Of a DNA stretch of 64,000 nt, positions 1-11,543 are shown in pieces. The notes under the pieces were generated by a model. It had not been told where the DNA came from. It did no database searches and saw only the letters and a list, made by a program, of their open reading frames with translations. This DNA comes from Incurvaria masculella. Lineage: Eukaryota > Arthropoda > Insecta > Lepidoptera > Incurvariidae. A program made the translations under genes and the position numbers. The stretch spans positions 10,682,001 through 10,746,000 of the forward strand of contig OX335649.1 in the NCBI GenBank assembly GCA_946894095.1, given 5' to 3'. Each line of letters opens with the position of its first letter. Position 1 is the stretch's first letter.

Positions 1-573
1 GATGTTGGTAATGGGGCTGCGAGCCAGTAATTGAGTTTTGCCTGTTTCTGGTTACGTGATGTTGCTTCAGGACTGTTTCTCATTCTTTTACGATTATTGA
101 CTTCTTGCCAGTCATTTGTCATTTCAGTTTGGCCATCTTTATCAGTATTTTCCGTGCAGCATAGTGCTTTAGAAGATTCCTTTGTTATGGTTTCAGCCGG
201 TGCAGAGGGCCCGCTGTAGGAGCTAGATCTGGGCCTAGATAGGAAGATTCCTTTGTGGAAGATTTGTTGAGTGAGGTTAGGTTTAGGGTCGTTTGCTTCT
301 GAAGTTATCTTACTAGAGCGAAATTTGCCCCCCCCCAGAATACGAGGGGCAGCCTGAGCTCAGTTCCTGAGAACTGTGTTCAGGGAGGGATTCCCCACAA
401 GATGTGGTACCCTCCTGGGGTAGATTATTTTTTAATTCCGCCATTCATAAGAGCTTCGACTGATCCACAGCTTTGTCTTTTCTGTAGGGGTGAGATCCCT
501 TAGGCCGCATCTTACAAGACTTAAGGCACGCCCATGCCTACTGGTTTTGGTTCGCGCTAGGTATTTGATTTCC

Positions 574-1990
574 CTAGTACCTCCCATATCTGGAGGGCAT
601 TCCCCTATCCACCACCTGGGGACGCGGCCGGTTGGAGTCCAGCAACTCCCATATATGGCTACAGTATTCTATCACCGGCCTTATCTGTGATTTATAAAGA
701 AGAAGTAGTTGTACCGGTGAAAAGAACCTTCTGCAACGGTATAGGATCCCCAGTTTCTGCGATGCAATTTTGGCCTTGGCTTCAATGAAACGCCGAAAAC
801 CCACGTCTTTGGAGATGTTGCAGCCAGGTAGGTCCAGGTGATCCGAGACAGGTACGACGTTGCCTTGGAAACTTGCGAGGAGAGGAAAGGGTTCTACCTT
901 GGCAGAGAATACACAGCATTGGGTCTTGCGAACGTTGAAGGCAACAAGGTTCTCCTGGCCCCAGTTGGCTACTTTCTCGAGACCAGTGTCCACCTTATTT
1001 ACCACAGATCGTTGCGCCTCGATGGGCTGTGCATCTCTGCTCCTCCAATCCCTGACATACCCCTCATGCTCCGTGCTGTCATCAGCGTAACTGTGTATCA
1101 TGCCGAGGGACAGTAAATCGTTAATGAAGATAAAAAATAACGTTGGTGACAGCACTGAGCCCTGTGGTACACCAGCCCCAATCGGGAAGTCGTCCGAATT
1201 CGCACCATCGATGGCAACGTACAAGAAGCGGCCCGACAGAAAGCTGGCGATCCATGAGCAAAGCTTGGGAGGAATGCCGAAGGACGGGAGCTTGCCTAGT
1301 AGGCCCCGGTGCCAAACACGGTCAAAGGCTTTGGAGATGTCCAATGCCACTGCCAGCGACTCCCCAAAGTTGTCCAGTCTTTCGGCCCATATATGCGTAA
1401 CGTACGTTAGAAGATCTCCGGTTGACCGCGCTTTTCGGAAACCGTACTGCTTGTCATCCAGGAGTTTATTCGCTTCTAAGTACGCTAGGAGCTGAGAGTT
1501 GATGAGGCGCTCCATAACTTTACACAGAAGAGAAGTTAGCGCGATGGGTCGATAGTTGGAGAGGCGGATCGCCCTTTTTTAGTACCGGTTGGACCGAGGC
1601 TCTCTTCCAGCAAGAGGGAACGATACCCCGGGTAAAGGAGAGACGGAAGAGACGGGTGATTATCGGTGTCAGCTCAGGGGCACACTTCTTGCGCACAATG
1701 CCTGGGATGCCGTCAGGACCACTACTCTTCGAAGTGTCTAACGTCCTCAAACATTTGAATACCAGTCTAGGGTGCATCCTCGGCTCCTTCATCGAAAACC
1801 CAGTGTGATATCGAGGGAGGGGCTGCACCCTGGTCATCCAAGGTTGAGTTAGACGCGAAAAGACGAGCAAAAATGTTCGCCTTTTCCTTCGCGAGGATAG
1901 CGAGTGATCCATCAGACAGTTCCAGGGGAGGTGTAGCAGAGCGGCAGAAGTTACGACGGATCGAATTGGCAAGAGACCAGAATGCACGGC
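574..1990 (-). pseudogene. LINE reverse transcriptase, frameshifted
   Basis: The N-terminal part (1990-1565) includes SSGPDGIPG and a PVLKKGD motif. A frameshift near 1565 then moves the reading to the frame with NYRPIALTS and continues into a 313-codon frame with QYGFRKARST, ALDISKAFDRVWH, GVPQGSVLSPTLF and the catalytic box YADDS. These are RT motifs 1-5 in order. The finger, palm and thumb are recognisable but split, so this is a dead copy. The last 20-odd codons diverge from an RT end, suggesting another lesion near 620. Confidence 0.88.
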
Positions 1991-2342
1991 TGCCTGACGG
2001 GCAGTGCACTAGTCTCTCGCCAATTTTATGATCGTGCTTGAACTTGGTCATAGTCAGCGTTCGCTTGCAAGACTTGGAGGAGGTATTGAGGGCACGCCTT
2101 GCCACAACGGTTCGGTCCAGCAGCCATTGTCTATAGGCCTGGTTTTTAGCCTCAACCGCGAGACGACAATGGCGATTGAACCAGGGCTTGTTATTGCCAC
2201 CCACTGGTACAACAGAGGATGGAATAAAGTAATCCATACCCTGTTGTAACAGCTCCGCAATAGACTCGGCGCACCTTGATGGGTCCGAAGTGGCAAAGCA
2301 GACCTCCTGCCAAGGGAAGGTTCCAAGGAAAGAACGGAATTC

Positions 2343-3044
2343 TTACCATCGTGCTGACTTGTAGTGCCATACCTTGCGTGTACTGGGCTCACGTCCAGTC
2401 GCGAGAGACACCGATGGCACTGTACAGGATACCAGGCAGTGATCAGAGCCTCCAAGTGGCGCTTTCACATTTACCTTATATCCTGGTTCAGAGGTTATAG
2501 CCGGTTCAGAGGTCAGCACAAGGTCCAGCAAGCTAGGCTTATGCGCAGGATTGTCGGGAATGCGGGTATACCCCGAAACCAACTGCGACAATCCATGAGC
2601 TATGGCCAAGTTGTAAGCTTCCCTACCAGGGTGATCGGTGACGGTGGAGCCAAGCCACTCCTTATGTTTGGCGTTGAAGTCGCCAACCATCACGATTTCG
2701 GCCGTAGGAAGCTCTTCGAGCAGTTTGTCCGTCGCTCTGCTGAGATACTCGAAGAGTGCAGAGGTTTCGTTGACACGGAGGTTGGGAGAGCGATACAGGC
2801 CAGCATAAATTCTCACCACGTGGGTAAGATTCACACGGACCCATATCACGGGGAATCGGGAGTCTTCAACATGGCAAAGTCTTTTGACGGAGACATCAGA
2901 TCGACCATACAAGCAGACACCACTCTTGGGCATAAAGTGATCGTAAAGAGAATACCCAGGGACATTGAGATCGGATGAGTCTGCAGGTTGGCAGATTTGA
3001 GTCTCCGTCAAAAATAGGAGGTGGGGTTTTGCCGACTCTACCAC
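2343..3044 (-). pseudogene. LINE AP-endonuclease domain fragment
   Basis: An open frame of 233 codons carries the hallmarks of the exonuclease/endonuclease/phosphatase fold found at the start of LINE ORF2: an early LTETQI segment with the catalytic Glu, a central GDFNAKH motif, and SDH near the end (catalytic Asp/His). The true N-terminus is missing: sequence related to a start region runs upstream to about 3110 in another frame. Family knowledge gives the role as target-site nicking; this copy is cut off from its reverse transcriptase by frameshifts. Confidence 0.85.
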
Positions 3045-3230
3045 ATTGCTCGAACCAACATTGTAAAATATCTAGAGGACATCCCTCTGGAATTGAGTGG
3101 TCCTGGGTCAAGAGAAGGCGTGGAACTCAGCATTCAGTGGCTTCACCGAGCATATCTGGGTCCATTGGTAGTAGAGCTGGGTTTTGATCGAGGTCGGACT
3201 GGGGGTGGCCACACCTCTCCTTATCACTAG

Positions 3231-4860
3231 CGTAAGCTATTTGGCTCGCATCAAGCCTCGTCAGCCACCCTGCGGGCTAGGATCCAGAAAATAACCAGTC
3301 CTGCTCTCGACCTACCTCTCAATACCTATCCATATTCTGAAGGATGCCTCCAATGACGTCGATATCGAAAGCACTCTTGATACCAGCTGTCAAATGCATA
3401 AAATATACGATGTCGCCTCCTCGATAGCGCTTACTTAGGGGGCCAGCTCAAAAACGTTTCGATTATTTTAAAAATAAAATTACAATGCTTCAATGTAGAT
3501 GTCATTGTATAAACCCAAAAATATATATTTTTTACATCCGAGGAATACCTGTTCTGTTTTAGAGTTGCATTCAATGAATTTTCCGTTTTGCATCAATCTA
3601 GTATGTAGGTGATGGATTTGCGGTTTGCGTCTGCAGTGTCGAGGTAAAATATCAACATATCTAGGAAAAGTCGCAGTTCGAGCAGATACTTAGCAATAAC
3701 CTGATGCCGTCACTCGGCTCCGTGTAGCCGAGGTATGGAAGCGAGGAAGATGCATTTCTCAATTATACGTTTTATGCCGTATGTTTTCGAGCGTTTGAGT
3801 ACCGCGTCGACATGTGTTTTGTTTGTGTAACCCACTTTGCTTACAGCTGATGACTTGACAGTGTTCGGTAGATCTAAACAATAAGGTGTCTATTGCATAA
3901 TTAAAAAATAAATAGCAATCCAGTGAATAATTTCCAGTCGTCTACACGGTTCCCAAATAATTACGTGATTACTCACATCACGAGAACCCGTCACTCTGAA
4001 GAAATACCTAGTATTTGTACTTACGTTTAGAGCAGGCGATAAAGGAGAACAATGAATGTACCTGTTGAAATTATATTTCATTTACTAGCAAACGCGATAA
4101 AACGAAAGAATTACTTCTTTCGTTTTATTTTACTATTTTGCTGCTGTATGTTCTGCACAGATGATTTTAGCAAACCCTTTACATAGGATATAGGACTTGC
4201 CCTTTGTTTTAATGAAAACACGGACATAAATGAAAACCACAGATTTTGTTCTTATCGGCGTCCCACTTCTCCGTAGCCAATTGCTTAGATGCTACGCGGA
4301 TTGGACGCCACGCAGTTCGGATGCCGCTGGAAAGCCACCCCGCTGCTGCCGTCGTCGTCGGCGGTTTGAGAACCCCAAACTTCGCAACAATTTTAAGTGG
4401 TGTATCTCATAGAAATAGGATGTACGTCGAACAAAGAGTTTAGGATACACATCCGGTTGAATGAAAACATGATCAGTCGAAATACTTTGTTTTTGGAAAC
4501 AATTATAGTGTTGAGTATAGATTCAAACATAGTTGAGGATGTCTACTAGCTACTGAGTAAACAAAACCCTAACAAAATTGAATCAGAGGTTGTATTTAAA
4601 CACCATTCATTTTTACGTTTAACCGGAAGTGTATCCTTTAACCTTTGGTTGACTGTACCGCGTATGCCAGGTCTATGGTGTATCATTTTAATTTGCTGCG
4701 TCGCTTTGAAAATTAACAATCTTCCAGATTTAAACGATTGTACCTTTTTTTTGTGCACGAAATAAAATATAATCGATTTTATTTCCTTCTATGACGGACA
4801 AGGGTCCGTCATTCCAAGTGTTACCAATTGAAAATTATGTTATTTGGTTAATTGAAGTAC
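3231..4860. other. Gene-free stretch
   Basis: No open frame here has a recognisable domain. The piece at 4260-4400 is more GC-rich than its surroundings, but its frames look like chance. I see no tRNA, hairpin or clear repeat. Confidence 0.5.
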
Positions 4861-4869
4861 GGTTTATTA

Positions 4870-5690
4870 AAAATTGTAACAAAATGCTAAAAAACATTGA
4901 ATTTTAAGACAATCATTGTTATTGTTCGATATAGCCTCCTTTGGCACGAATAATGGCACCAACCAACTCGTCCGGCAACGGCATTTCAGGCTGCACGAAG
5001 ATGGATTTGCGGTATTCTGTTCCATTCCCGCGTATCCACACTTTCCAATTTTTTTGTTTACACGGCAGCCTCCAAAATGGACCATACTGAGAAGTCCATT
5101 CGATTAAAGTATGGTGAGTAGGGAGGCCACTGTTCTGAAGAAATAAACCGAGGAACGTGGTTCTTTAAAAACAATTGTGTCTGGCGAGCTTTGTGGGACG
5201 GTGCTGAGTCATGTTGGAACTTCCAGCTGTTCGTACCGAATTGTTTACGTGCCTATGTTATGAGCGCATCATTTAACACCTTTTGCTAGTACACTCGCTG
5301 GTTGTCTTTGGCGCCCTTCTTCTTCCTTCTTCTCCTTCTTCTTCCTTTGACATTAAAAATGTTTTCCAGATTGCCACGTTCGTGCAAGCCTTTCAGTGCT
5401 TGAGCTCTTTGTAGTCGGACTGCCTTCTGCGCTGAATCAAGCTGTTGTACTTTTTGTATCTTGTCATTTCTTTTTTCTTTTAGAATTTTTGTCAATTTTT
5501 CAGCACTCTGGCGAGGATTTCTTTGAATTCGAGCCTTCTCCTTTCGAACCATATCACGTGATGTTGTTGTTTTTGGATGACCGCCTCCATGCCGTTTAGG
5601 AATGCTCCCGGTTTGCTTGTCGGAGATCCCGAACGATGACTGGTTGTGATTTTCCGGCCAAATGCAAAACGATCACATTGTTACGTTTAA
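4870..5690 (-). pseudogene. Tc1/mariner-superfamily transposase relic
   Basis: Read right to left, a series of broken frames matches a mariner-like transposase. It begins with a helix-turn-helix part (KRHGGGHPKTTTSRD, then ARIQRNPRQSAEKLTKILK at 5552-5480) and KAVRLQRAQALKGLHERGNLENI. Then comes QHDSAPSHKARQTQLFLKNH at about 5220-5150, which holds the second catalytic Asp. A WPPYSP block near 5125 leads to MDFSVWSILEAAV, and the copy ends in RAKGGYIEQ and a stop near 4910. Several frameshifts, a 5' deletion between helix-turn-helix and catalytic core, and a polypurine insertion at 5310-5345 make it nonfunctional. In WPPYSP the residue after P is Tyr where the family has the catalytic Asp, a further sign of decay. 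Confidence 0.85.
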
Positions 5691-5751
5691 TACCCATTGC
5701 GAAAATGTATTATCAAATTCAAATTTGTTATCGCTCTTTTCCCCCACATAA

Positions 5752-5996
5752 AAAAAACCGGTCAAGTGCGAGTCGGACTCGCACACGAAGGGTTCCGTAA
5801 CATCGCACAAAATTTAACACAAAAAAACACGTTTGTTGAATTTTTATATATTTTTTATTTTACCCATTTGTCACACACACTCTGAGAACATTTCAGCTGC
5901 CTACCTATTATGGTTCAAGAGATACAGCCCTGTGACAGACGGACGGACGGACGGATGGAAGGACGAACAGTGGAGGCTTAGTAATAGGGTTCCAGG
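5752..5996 (+). repeat. Palindrome-headed (GACG)n repeat, copy 1
   Basis: The copy starts with an A-run and the head CCGGTCAAGTGCGAGTCGG, which contains the palindrome GTGCGAGTCGGACTCGCAC. It continues with CACGAAGGGTTCCGTA, a T-rich middle, CCCTGTGACAGACGGACGG and GGAGGCTTAGTAATAGGGTTCC. The same order of blocks occurs in four other places in the window, two of them reversed. A short second piece of the head (AACCGGACAAGTGCGAGT) lies at about 6297-6317. Confidence 0.85.
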
Positions 5997-6504
5997 TAGG
6001 AAACCAGAGCGGTTAGGCCGTCGACGAACGCGCACAAGAAGAGAAAAAGATCGGCCGTGCGAGCACCGAAAATGTAGCAACGATTTTGAGGGCAAGTATC
6101 TTCACTCAAACTGCGTTTTGACAGCTCTGAATGTATTAACCTGACAGATCACATTGAGTTGCAATCGCAACTGCAAGTTGCAAAACTTCCGTGCTCGCAC
6201 TGCCGGTGATACGGAAACCTCCGCTACAAAGGGCGCGGATGCGGGTACTGAAAATGGGCGGGAAAAGGCGAGTGAGGAGAGAGATCGTGAAGGAAAAAAC
6301 CGGACAAGTGCGAGTATTCTCTTCCGTGTTATTTATCTATTTCGTCCATCACGGGACTTTTTTAAATATAAGTTTGCTCGCTCCGCTTACTAAATCTTCA
6401 TCTAAATCTTTGCTTTACTATGGTTTTCGTGGATGATCAAAACTTTGCTTTCACAGTTCACAGATGCGCATTGTCTCATAATGATATAATCTAATCTAAT
6501 ATAA

Positions 6505-8340
6505 TATAAGATAAATAATAGCAGATCATTTTTCCTAACTCCTACGAATAATAATGAAGTAAAAAGTATAATTGAGCAATTAAAGCAAAGTAATTCTACA
6601 GGTGAAGATGATATCCACATAAAAATTCTAAAAGAAAATGTTGACCAAATATCTACAGCAATTACTGATATAATTAATGGAAATTTAAGTGCAGGGAAAT
6701 TTCCTGAACAATTAAAGATAGCTAAGGTAATACCGTTGTTTAAGAAAGCCGATAAATGGAATGTTAATAATTATCGTCCAATTTCTTTATTGTCGCCATT
6801 ATCAAGAATTTTCGAAAAAAATATATTTAGTCGTTTAATAACATTTTTTGAATCTAATAACTACTTATCTCATGCTCAATATGGATACAGAAAAAATAAA
6901 TCCACTAATATGGCCATCAGAAAATTAACTAATGACATTCTAAACCATTTAAACAACGGAAAACATTGTGCCGGTGTTTTTTGTGACTTAAGTAAGGCTT
7001 TTGATTGTGTAGATCACAACATCCTATTAAATAAATTAGAGTACTATGGCATACGAGGGTTACAATTGGAGTTGTTAAAAAGTTATTTAAGTAACCGTAA
7101 ACAATATGTAGAAGTGACTTACGTAAATGAAAGGAACGAGGTGTCAACAGCTAAATCAGAAGTAACGAATATCACTAAAGGTGTACCACAAGGATCGGTC
7201 TTAGGTCCGTTACTCTTTTTAATATTTATTAACGATTTGCCCATTAACGTATCTAGTGCTGTTTACTTGTTTGCGGATGACACAAGCGGAATAGCAGTTG
7301 CTGACAGCAAAGAAAAATTAGTAGAAAACCTAAGAATATGTATACAAAATTTAGAATACCGGTTTTTTAACAACAAACTAACACTTAATAAAGCAAAATC
7401 GAAATACATTATTTTTCAGAAATCTATTAATTATAAAGAGCCAGACACTAGTGACTTCGAACTAGAGAAATGTAAAGCAACAGAATTTTTAGGGGTCACT
7501 TTTGATAATATAATGTCATTTCAACCACATGTAGATAACATAGGAAATAAAATTGCCTGTGCATGTTATGCTATTAGAACAATTAGAAAATCTGTCGACA
7601 CAAGTACGTTAAGAATGATATATTTTAGTTATATAGAATCGATTTTAAGGTATGGACTGGATGTATGGGGTAATAATTGCAATGTAAAAAATAATATTCT
7701 CAAACTTCAGAAAAAGGTTATTCGAATAATTTGTGGTGCGAAATATGATGATACTTGCCGGCCCCTTTTTGTGAAATTAAAAATAATGGCAGTAATTTCG
7801 TTTTATATATTCATATTATGCATAGAAATCCATAAGATAAAGGAAGATTTAGAAAAAGTAAAAGAAGTACAAAGGTATAACTTAAGAAATAATGAAAGTT
7901 TTAGACAAAAAGGACCTAAATGTTTATTATTTAAGAATTCATTTGATTATTTAGGAGTTAAAATTTACAATCATTTAAATATATCGATTAGAAATAGTAA
8001 TACGTTGACCGATTTTAAGATTAAGTTGAAGGAATATTTATTGTGCCACCCATTTTATAATTTAGAAGAATTTTTCAATGACTCTGATAGCAATTAAGAC
8101 TTACATATAATAATTATAATAATATATATAACATTTGATTTTGCCATATTATAGTTTTTTAATAATAAAGATTTTCAAGGAATATTTAATTTAATTTAAA
8201 TGTAATTTTTTGTATAATTATAATTGTAATTTTCAATAATTTGTAAATTTAATGTAATGATTTTATTTTAATGTATTATAACATGTGCACGGCCCGCAAG
8301 GGTTATTTATGCTCAATAAATATAAATATATAAATATCTC
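6505..8340 (+). mobile_element. 5'-truncated LINE with intact RT frame
   Basis: The element begins inside the endonuclease-RT linker near 6505, so the endonuclease is lost, as is usual for a 5'-truncated LINE insertion. It runs through an unbroken reverse transcriptase frame to a stop at 8097. An AT-rich 3' UTR of about 240 bp follows, with a GC-rich hairpin-like piece (GCACGGCCCGCAAGGG, 8286-8301). The end is a microsatellite-like ATAAATATAAAT tail near 8315-8335 rather than a long poly(A). The open frame argues for a fairly young insertion. The 5' limit is approximate. Confidence 0.85.
6513..8097 (+). CDS. LINE reverse transcriptase (N-terminally truncated)
   Basis: The frame is open from before 6513 with no good ATG at the truncated end; the first Met is at 6736. 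Motifs in order: FFLTP and GEDDIHIKILK in the linker, NYRPISLLS, QYGYRKNKSTNMA, GVFCDLSKAFDCVDH (catalytic Asp of motif A), GVPQGSVLGPLLFLIFINDLP and the catalytic FADDT box. The thumb LGVTFDNIMSF and the C-terminal domain follow, ending in ECL-type Phe/Asn-rich sequence. It would copy LINE RNA at a nick but lacks the endonuclease, so it cannot mobilise itself. There is no internal stop or frameshift, in contrast to the LINE at 0.3-3.2 kb. Confidence 0.9.
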
Positions 8341-10000
8341 ACAAATAACAGCCTTTTTTTATAGTTTTACGATATTATGAATACATATGTAACTGCAATA
8401 GAGCAGTGGCGTAGCATAGGTCACTAGCAGTCGGTGCGGATCCCAAATTTACCGCCCTCTTATTTTTGTGATTGATCATAAAATATGCCTTTTTACCCGC
8501 ATTTTTTTCCGCCACCTGTGAAATGCCGCCCCGTCAAAGTGCCGCCCGGTGCGGTACCCCGCCCCCCCCCCCCATGCTACATGTTATTGTACGTGCAATA
8601 CAGTTATTGTTTTGTAACTTGCTTTTAAAGGGTTATAGCAGAAATAGCTATGAATGACCTTCACCACGGAGATGGATGATATCCGTGACCGTGACCAACA
8701 CTGCGAATACATACCAATATTAATATATTCTCATTTTTCCGGCTTGGTTCTGATGGCTTTTGTTTTTTTTAAAAGGCTTTGAAACAATGATTTCAAAGGT
8801 AAGGATACGCCCTTATATAGAATTGAAATAAATCTTCTCCATACACGCAAAAAGTAGCGCCATCTATCCAAACTCGGAAGAACTACGTGAGCGCCGTGTC
8901 AAAGCCGTGGTGACAACTCGCCGCCATGTTTTTTGTGCCAATTTTTTGTGCATATATTAGGAATATTTATTATTATTTTCCTGTGGCGATATCATAATTT
9001 TTTATTGTATGTTGTAGTTCGTAAAAGTGTAACACAAAATTGATATTTTATTTCTCTATTCAGTATGTTATCGTTTATATTGATGGTCATGCACATTATT
9101 ATTTTCTAGTTCTAAACATGGAGGTGAAGAAATAACAAATCAATTAGATGCAACTAAGATCTGACATTAGAAATCGGTCTATGCAATGACTATATCTTTG
9201 GTAATAAGTTATTGATTTTTATTAAATACTAGTTTTTTAGTCGGATGGGGTGAGGGGGGTGGGAGACTACGATGCCATGCTAGTAAAACGGACTGAATCT
9301 ACTACCGCCGCATTTTTAACCGACTTCAAAAAAGGAGGAGGTTATCAATTCGTCGGAATCTTTTTTTTTTTTAGTTTAAACTTTTAAGTTCATTTAGTAC
9401 AGTCGAAAAATATTCTACTAACAAAAAATAAATTCTGAATGAAAAATGTTGTTTTTTTTTTATTTCAAGGTATTTAAGTTAAATACAATTTGAATTTTCT
9501 CTTGGTCTGTGATCTACCTGCTTGGTCTGTGATCTACCTGCCTGTCATGTCAAAATTTGTTTTTGTTATATCTTGGGAAACCCTTTCCAGGGTTTCCCAA
9601 GATATCATGCGACCACTCAAAGTAAACGCCCCGACCTGATCTACCTGTCTGTCAAACGTAAACGTCCCATAATAACAGCCAATGCACTATGCGCTCAAAA
9701 AATATAGTTAGCAATATTTCTGCGGTTTATCTTCGAAGGAAAACTTTCTACTTAGGAGAATGTTCGAATGAATAACCCCTAATTGCACCATTATTTATTT
9801 TTGTTAGATATTTAAATGTTTTTTTAGTATAAAAGGTTAATACCTAAATAGAAGTTTAAGAAACCAAGAACGTGATACAACTTAAAAGCAAATTACATGA
9901 GCCTAAAAATACTATGGGGAATGCTGAATCAATAATTATTTAGAACATTTTTTTCCGGCACAAATCGTGTTCAAGTCGAAATTTGATATGAATATCATTT
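8341..10000. other. Gene-free stretch with short repeat fragments
   Basis: AT-rich DNA with no supported gene. Visible pieces: a C-run and GCCGCCC-rich patch at 8505-8575; a fragment ACCGACTTCAAAAAAGGAGG at about 9319-9338 that resembles a widespread lepidopteran repeat; a 20-bp tandem duplication (TTGGTCTGTGATCTACCTG) at 9502-9541; and a perfect hairpin at 9568-9605, listed separately. Confidence 0.5.
9568..9605. repeat. Perfect 17-bp inverted repeat, 4-bp loop
   Basis: The left arm is ATATCTTGGGAAACCCT and the right arm AGGGTTTCCCAAGATAT, separated by TTCC. All 17 positions pair. There is no T-run after it and no coding context, so it is not a bacterial-type terminator. It may be the remnant of a small palindromic transposon or a foldback formed during repair. 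Confidence 0.9.
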
Positions 10001-10004
10001 TCTT

Positions 10005-10100
10005 CTTCTTCTTCAGCCTTTTGTTGTCCACTGCTGGACGTAGGCCTCCCCCAGATTTCGCCAAGTTGTGCGGTTTCCTGTTTTTCTTCGCCAGTGATAT
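10005..10100. repeat. Fragment of a dispersed repeat (CACTGCTGGACGTAGGCC type)
   Basis: A CTTCTT run is followed by TGTTGTCCACTGCTGGACGT and AGGCCTCCCCCAGATTT. From general knowledge this block is a widespread dispersed sequence in lepidopteran genomes, probably a LINE piece. Only a short fragment is present here. Confidence 0.5.
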
Positions 10101-10300
10101 TGCCTGCTGATATTATCTATATATATAAAAATGAATTGCAGTTCGTTAGTCTCGCTAAAACTCGAGAAAGGCTCGACCGGTTTGGCTGATTTTGGTATTT
10201 AATTATTTGTGGAAGTCCAGAGAAGGCTTAAAAGGTGCTACAAAATGTGCCCATGGGCTTTCTAACTGTCACGGGACTGCGAAAACGATGCCGGCAGTCG

Positions 10301-10308
10301 GGTTCTAC
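10301..10308. repeat. Target site duplication GGTTCTAC (left, element 1)
   Basis: The 8-bp word GGTTCTAC ends directly before the first base of the terminal inverted repeat CACAGAAATC and recurs directly after the other end at 12429-12436. Eight base pairs is the duplication length of the P and hAT superfamilies. Confidence 0.9.
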
Positions 10309-10466
10309 CACAGAAATCGGAATATACTAAACTAGAACGGTGGACGCGCGCGATCCCCGTGGCGGCCTTATATCCAAAATTGGTTATAAGCAAACGTGAC
10401 GTCACGCCGGCCGCTCAGTTCGTACCCGGTCGCGGCGCGTGCGCGTTTCTCCAGATTATTGTCGAA

Positions 10467-10546
10467 ATGCCTAATTGTTCAGTGCGCATCTGCAAAAACA
10501 GAAACGAGAACATGTCCTACAAAAACAATGGCATCACATTTCATAA
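10467..10546 (+). pseudogene. THAP domain exon 1 (copy 1)
   Basis: ATG opens a frame MPNCSVRICKNRNENMSYK ending in ITFHK. This is the start of a C2CH THAP finger: Cys4 and Cys9 are spaced as in the family, and FHK leads to the conserved FP in the next exon. The splice donor is CATAA/GTAAGC at 10546/10547. Joining to the acceptor at 11364 gives HKFPKDIKHKEKW in frame. Confidence 0.88.
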
Positions 10547-11364
10547 GTAAGCCAATTCTAAAACAGTTATTTGTATATTTAAATCATTTTTCGAAATAAT
10601 TTCTCCGCTAACGCAGTCGCGTTGGGTAGTGATGTGACAAATAATGAGTGCTATCGATTTTATTTCCTAGTGTTATGGTATGAAATTTGCGTTGCGTTTG
10701 AACGTTTATTTTGCTTATTTGGGTAGAAGGTAGTGAAGGGACCAAAAATTAGCGTTATCGATGTTTCTATTCTTACAGTTATGTTTAAGTTCAAAAAAGT
10801 TTTCATTACTTGCATATTGTCCAGTAAAAGAGGCGGTCGCTCTTATCGCTAGGCTACAAAGTACATTTTGATAACGAAATTCATAATATCGATCTCTAAT
10901 GTGTTGCTTAACTTTTTAGTTATTCACTTATCACGAACTATCAGTCATCATAGAAACAGAGGCCGCGATTATTTTTTTTCTACTGAACCGATTGCTTTAA
11001 AATCGATATCGAACGATCCGTATGGCCCCCTTCACGAATCTAACATGTGTCATATCATACATGTTACTCGGTCGATGTCTCGCTTGCTACTGATTATGCT
11101 CCGAATGGAGCTGTGTCCATCAGTGATGTAGTGGCGTATTTTCGGCGTTACTAGTAGTATCTAATACTATGATATATCAATGATTTAGACAAACATATTT
11201 ATTTATCTCTACTACGTCTGCTTACAACCTACTTGATGGATGTGCTCGGTTCACGTGATGGTTTGTTGTAAAAGAGAGATTCCAAAATATTATTTTGGGC
11301 AGGTCTAGCTTAGATTCATTGAAAGCGGATTAGTAGAGCCGGTACTAACTTAACTTTATTTCAG

Positions 11365-11543
11365 GTTTCCCAAAGATATTAAACATAAGGAGAAATGGAT
11401 AGAGCTCACACGGATGCCCGAATATATGTTCTCAACACTTTGAGGAAACATGTTTTCGTCCCTCAGATCTAACTAAAAAATTCGCTTCAAGGCTTTCGAA
11501 ACGACAGGTTCTTAGTAAATATCTTCATAATATTCATCAATAG
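11365..11543 (+). pseudogene. THAP domain exon 2, frameshifted (copy 1)
   Basis: After the acceptor TTTATTTCAG the frame gives FPKDIKHKEKWIELTRMPEY and then hits a stop. One frame over, directly after this point, the sequence reads ICSQHFEETCFRPSDL, the second half of the C2CH signature (Cys-x2-His) and the following conserved Phe residues. A small indel therefore lies near 11420. The second copy of the transposon has the same break, so it predates both insertions. The shifted frame ends with TAG at 11541-11543. Confidence 0.85.

Larger units (their letters stand above)
300..3230 (-). mobile_element. Decayed non-LTR retrotransposon (LINE), endonuclease + reverse transcriptase
   Basis: A nearly full-length LINE coding region is read right to left. 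It starts with an AP-type endonuclease (about 3044-2343), continues through a linker and thumb region (about 2237-1767) and ends with a reverse transcriptase (about 1990-574). The pieces lie in different frames, so at least three frameshifts separate them and the copy cannot make ORF2. The 3' part below 574 is a weakly coding tail ending near 300. Encoded proteins of this kind nick the target and prime reverse transcription from the nick. I cannot assign a clade with confidence; the APE endonuclease and RT order fits the jockey/CR1/L2-like groups. Outer limits are approximate and no target duplication was found. Confidence 0.85.

Noticed and set aside
574..3044. Several plus-strand frames of 70-200 codons
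   Set aside because: They are antisense shadows of the LINE endonuclease and reverse transcriptase.
10868..11131. An 87-codon frame present in both P-like copies
   Set aside because: It lies in the THAP intron and has no recognisable domain; its presence in both copies follows from their similarity.
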